Shown here piece by piece: positions 5,485-6,104 of a DNA stretch of 6,104 nucleotides (positions are counted from its first letter, which is position 1; every line of letters starts with the position of its first letter). The position numbers were made by a program, and so were the translations under genes. The DNA lies in NCBI GenBank assembly GCA_003499955.1, contig DNRP01000184.1, positions 1 through 6,104 on the forward strand, given 5' to 3'. The notes under the pieces were generated by a model that did not search any database, had not been told where the DNA came from, and saw only the letters and a program-made list of their open reading frames with translations. This stretch comes from Cyanobacteria bacterium UBA9971 (GTDB taxonomy: Bacteria > Cyanobacteriota > Vampirovibrionia > Gastranaerophilales > UBA9971).

Positions 5485-5962
5485 CCTGCATTATTCCTTC
5501 TGCTTCATCTTCTTCAAGTTGATCCTTAATTTTTTCCTGCATTTTTGCGTAGTGTTTTTGCCCTGCAACCTCGTTGAGTATTTTCATTTCAGCCTTTTTT
5601 TCTTCTTCTTTGTATTGCTCGAGCATTTTTTCCTTATGTTTTTCAAGAACTTTTACTGCTTTTTCCAATTCTGCGAGTTTTTCTTTTTCTTCGTTAAGTC
5701 TGTCTATGGCTTCCTGTTTTTTGATTTCCAGTTGGGCGATTATATCGTCAAGATGTTTTATGTAGTTGTCATAATTCTCCATAAGCGTGTGGTGTGCGGA
5801 ATAAATGGATTTTCTAAGGAGCGCGACGCTGTTTTTGTTTTTGTCTATCTCCGCCTGAATCCTCTGAACTTCCTTTTGCGCGGCTATTACGACATTAAGT
5901 TGTTCGTCCCTTTTTTGTATTCTGTATTTAATGACTTTTTCAAGTCTGTATTTAAAAGGCAC
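5474..5962 (-). CDS. fliJ: Flagellar export protein FliJ
   Basis: Soluble cytoplasmic coiled-coil component of the flagellar type III export apparatus. In studied species FliJ binds the FliI-FliH ATPase and FlhA and helps pass late substrates and their chaperones to the gate. The 162-residue product (family about 140-155) opens with the family signature FKYRLEKVIKYRIQKRDEQ (3-21), then is almost wholly heptad-like, charged helix: 20-58 and, after a short break near NYDN, 66-150, rich in Lys, Glu, Leu and Gln. The C-terminal GQKHYAKMQE segment matches the usual end. The start codon is GTG (5962-5960), with GGGAA six bases upstream; no ATG lies in frame at the N-terminus. A gene encoding the partner ATPase FliI is commonly just upstream but would lie outside this window. 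The stop overlaps the start of the next gene. Confidence 0.82.
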   Translation of the reverse strand: MPFKYRLEKVIKYRIQKRDEQLNVVIAAQKEVQRIQAEIDKNKNSVALLRKSIYSAHHTLMENYDNYIKHLDDIIAQLEIKKQEAIDRLNEEKEKLAELEKAVKVLEKHKEKMLEQYKEEEKKAEMKILNEVAGQKHYAKMQEKIKDQLEEDEAEGIMQDGN

Positions 5963-5968
5963 TTTAAG

Positions 5969-5973
5969 TTCCC
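5969..5973 (-). promoter_or_regulatory. Weak ribosome-binding site selecting the GTG start of fliJ
   Basis: The minus strand reads GGGAA, then CTTAAA, then GTG. The match is modest, but the FliJ family signature begins immediately after the GTG, and no other start could include it. Confidence 0.5.
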
Positions 5974-6022
5974 GATTTTATAATACTATTTCTATTGTGT
6001 GGAAAATTTTGTATTTCTATAA

Positions 6023-6036
6023 CCTCTATTAAGAGG
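6023..6036. other. Small hairpin upstream of fliJ
   Basis: CCTCT (6023-6027) pairs with AGAGG (6032-6036) over ATTA. The stem is only five pairs and no U-tract follows on the minus strand, so it is at best a weak termination or processing signal between the right-edge gene and fliJ. Confidence 0.2.
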
Positions 6037-6051
6037 AATTACAGTATATTT

Positions 6052-6104
6052 TTATAATTTAATGATTTTTTTTATGAAGTCAAGAAAAGGAGAGAGCGGA
6101 ACGG
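6052..6104 (-). CDS. Possible C-terminal end of the preceding minus-strand gene (partial)
   Basis: A minus-strand frame entering from the right edge reads VPLSPFLDFIKKIIKL and stops with TAA at 6054-6052. It lies 89 bp before fliJ in the same direction, where a further flagellar gene would be expected. Sixteen residues do not identify it, and another minus frame also reaches a stop here (at 6074-6072), so even the frame is uncertain. Confidence 0.25.
   Translation of the reverse strand, partial: VPLSPFLDFIKKIIKL

Noticed and set aside
5468..5983. A 171-codon plus-strand open frame, very rich in Phe, opposite fliJ
   Set aside because: It is the antisense shadow of a Lys/Glu-rich coiled-coil gene; its product is an implausible run of Phe, Leu and Val with no family resemblance.
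5977..6005. TTTCCA-N17-TATAAA as the fliJ promoter
   Set aside because: The predicted transcript would start inside the ribosome-binding site, leaving no usable leader; no sigma-28 or sigma-54 promoter pattern is seen either.
6074..6104. Plus-strand ATG frame and an AGGAG-like site at the right edge
   Set aside because: The ATG has no Shine-Dalgarno, and the AGGAG at 6088-6092 has no start codon inside the window; the opposite orientation fits the neighbours better.

Overview
This is an AT-rich bacterial window in which every supported gene lies on the minus strand. The genes therefore read from right to left. They form two groups: a flagellar cluster at about 3835-5962, and alaS, encoding alanyl-tRNA synthetase, at 499-3243. 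No phage, transposase, CRISPR, tRNA or rRNA gene is visible.

Right part, 3835-6104: the order fliJ (chaperone/export) - short divergent fliK-like gene (hook-length control) - FlgE/F/G-family rod/hook protein matches the backbone of many bacterial flagellar operons (fliI-fliJ-fliK-flgD-flgE). fliJ and the fliK-like gene overlap by 11 bp. A 36-bp gap and a strong Shine-Dalgarno separate the latter from the hook/rod gene. No flgD lies between them. The last bases of the window may hold the C-terminal end of the preceding minus-strand gene.

Middle, 3244-3834: about 590 bp without a gene. It is rich in palindromes: a 12-bp-arm inverted repeat just upstream of alaS, a degenerate relative, and a perfect 18-bp-arm hairpin. 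All three share a GTCA(T/C)(G/C)CTGAA head, typical of dispersed REP-like extragenic repeats. A G/C hairpin (GGGGCTTTCTACCCC) recurs with one changed base just past the alaS stop.

Left part, 1-498: alaS is followed by about 480 bp of AT-rich intergenic DNA with three stem-loops near alaS, a possible plus-strand promoter/short-RNA unit, and what looks like a ribosome-binding site and ATG of a further minus-strand gene running off the left edge.

Organism: the AT-rich composition, flagellar genes and character of AlaS fit a flagellated, low-GC member of the Vampirovibrionia (Melainabacteria, the non-photosynthetic relatives of Cyanobacteria). This is a family-level impression, not proof; a deep-branching Firmicute or another low-GC lineage cannot be excluded. 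I see no clearly new system. The most unusual items are the roughly 30-residue insertion in AlaS, the short divergent FliK, and the palindromic repeats around alaS.
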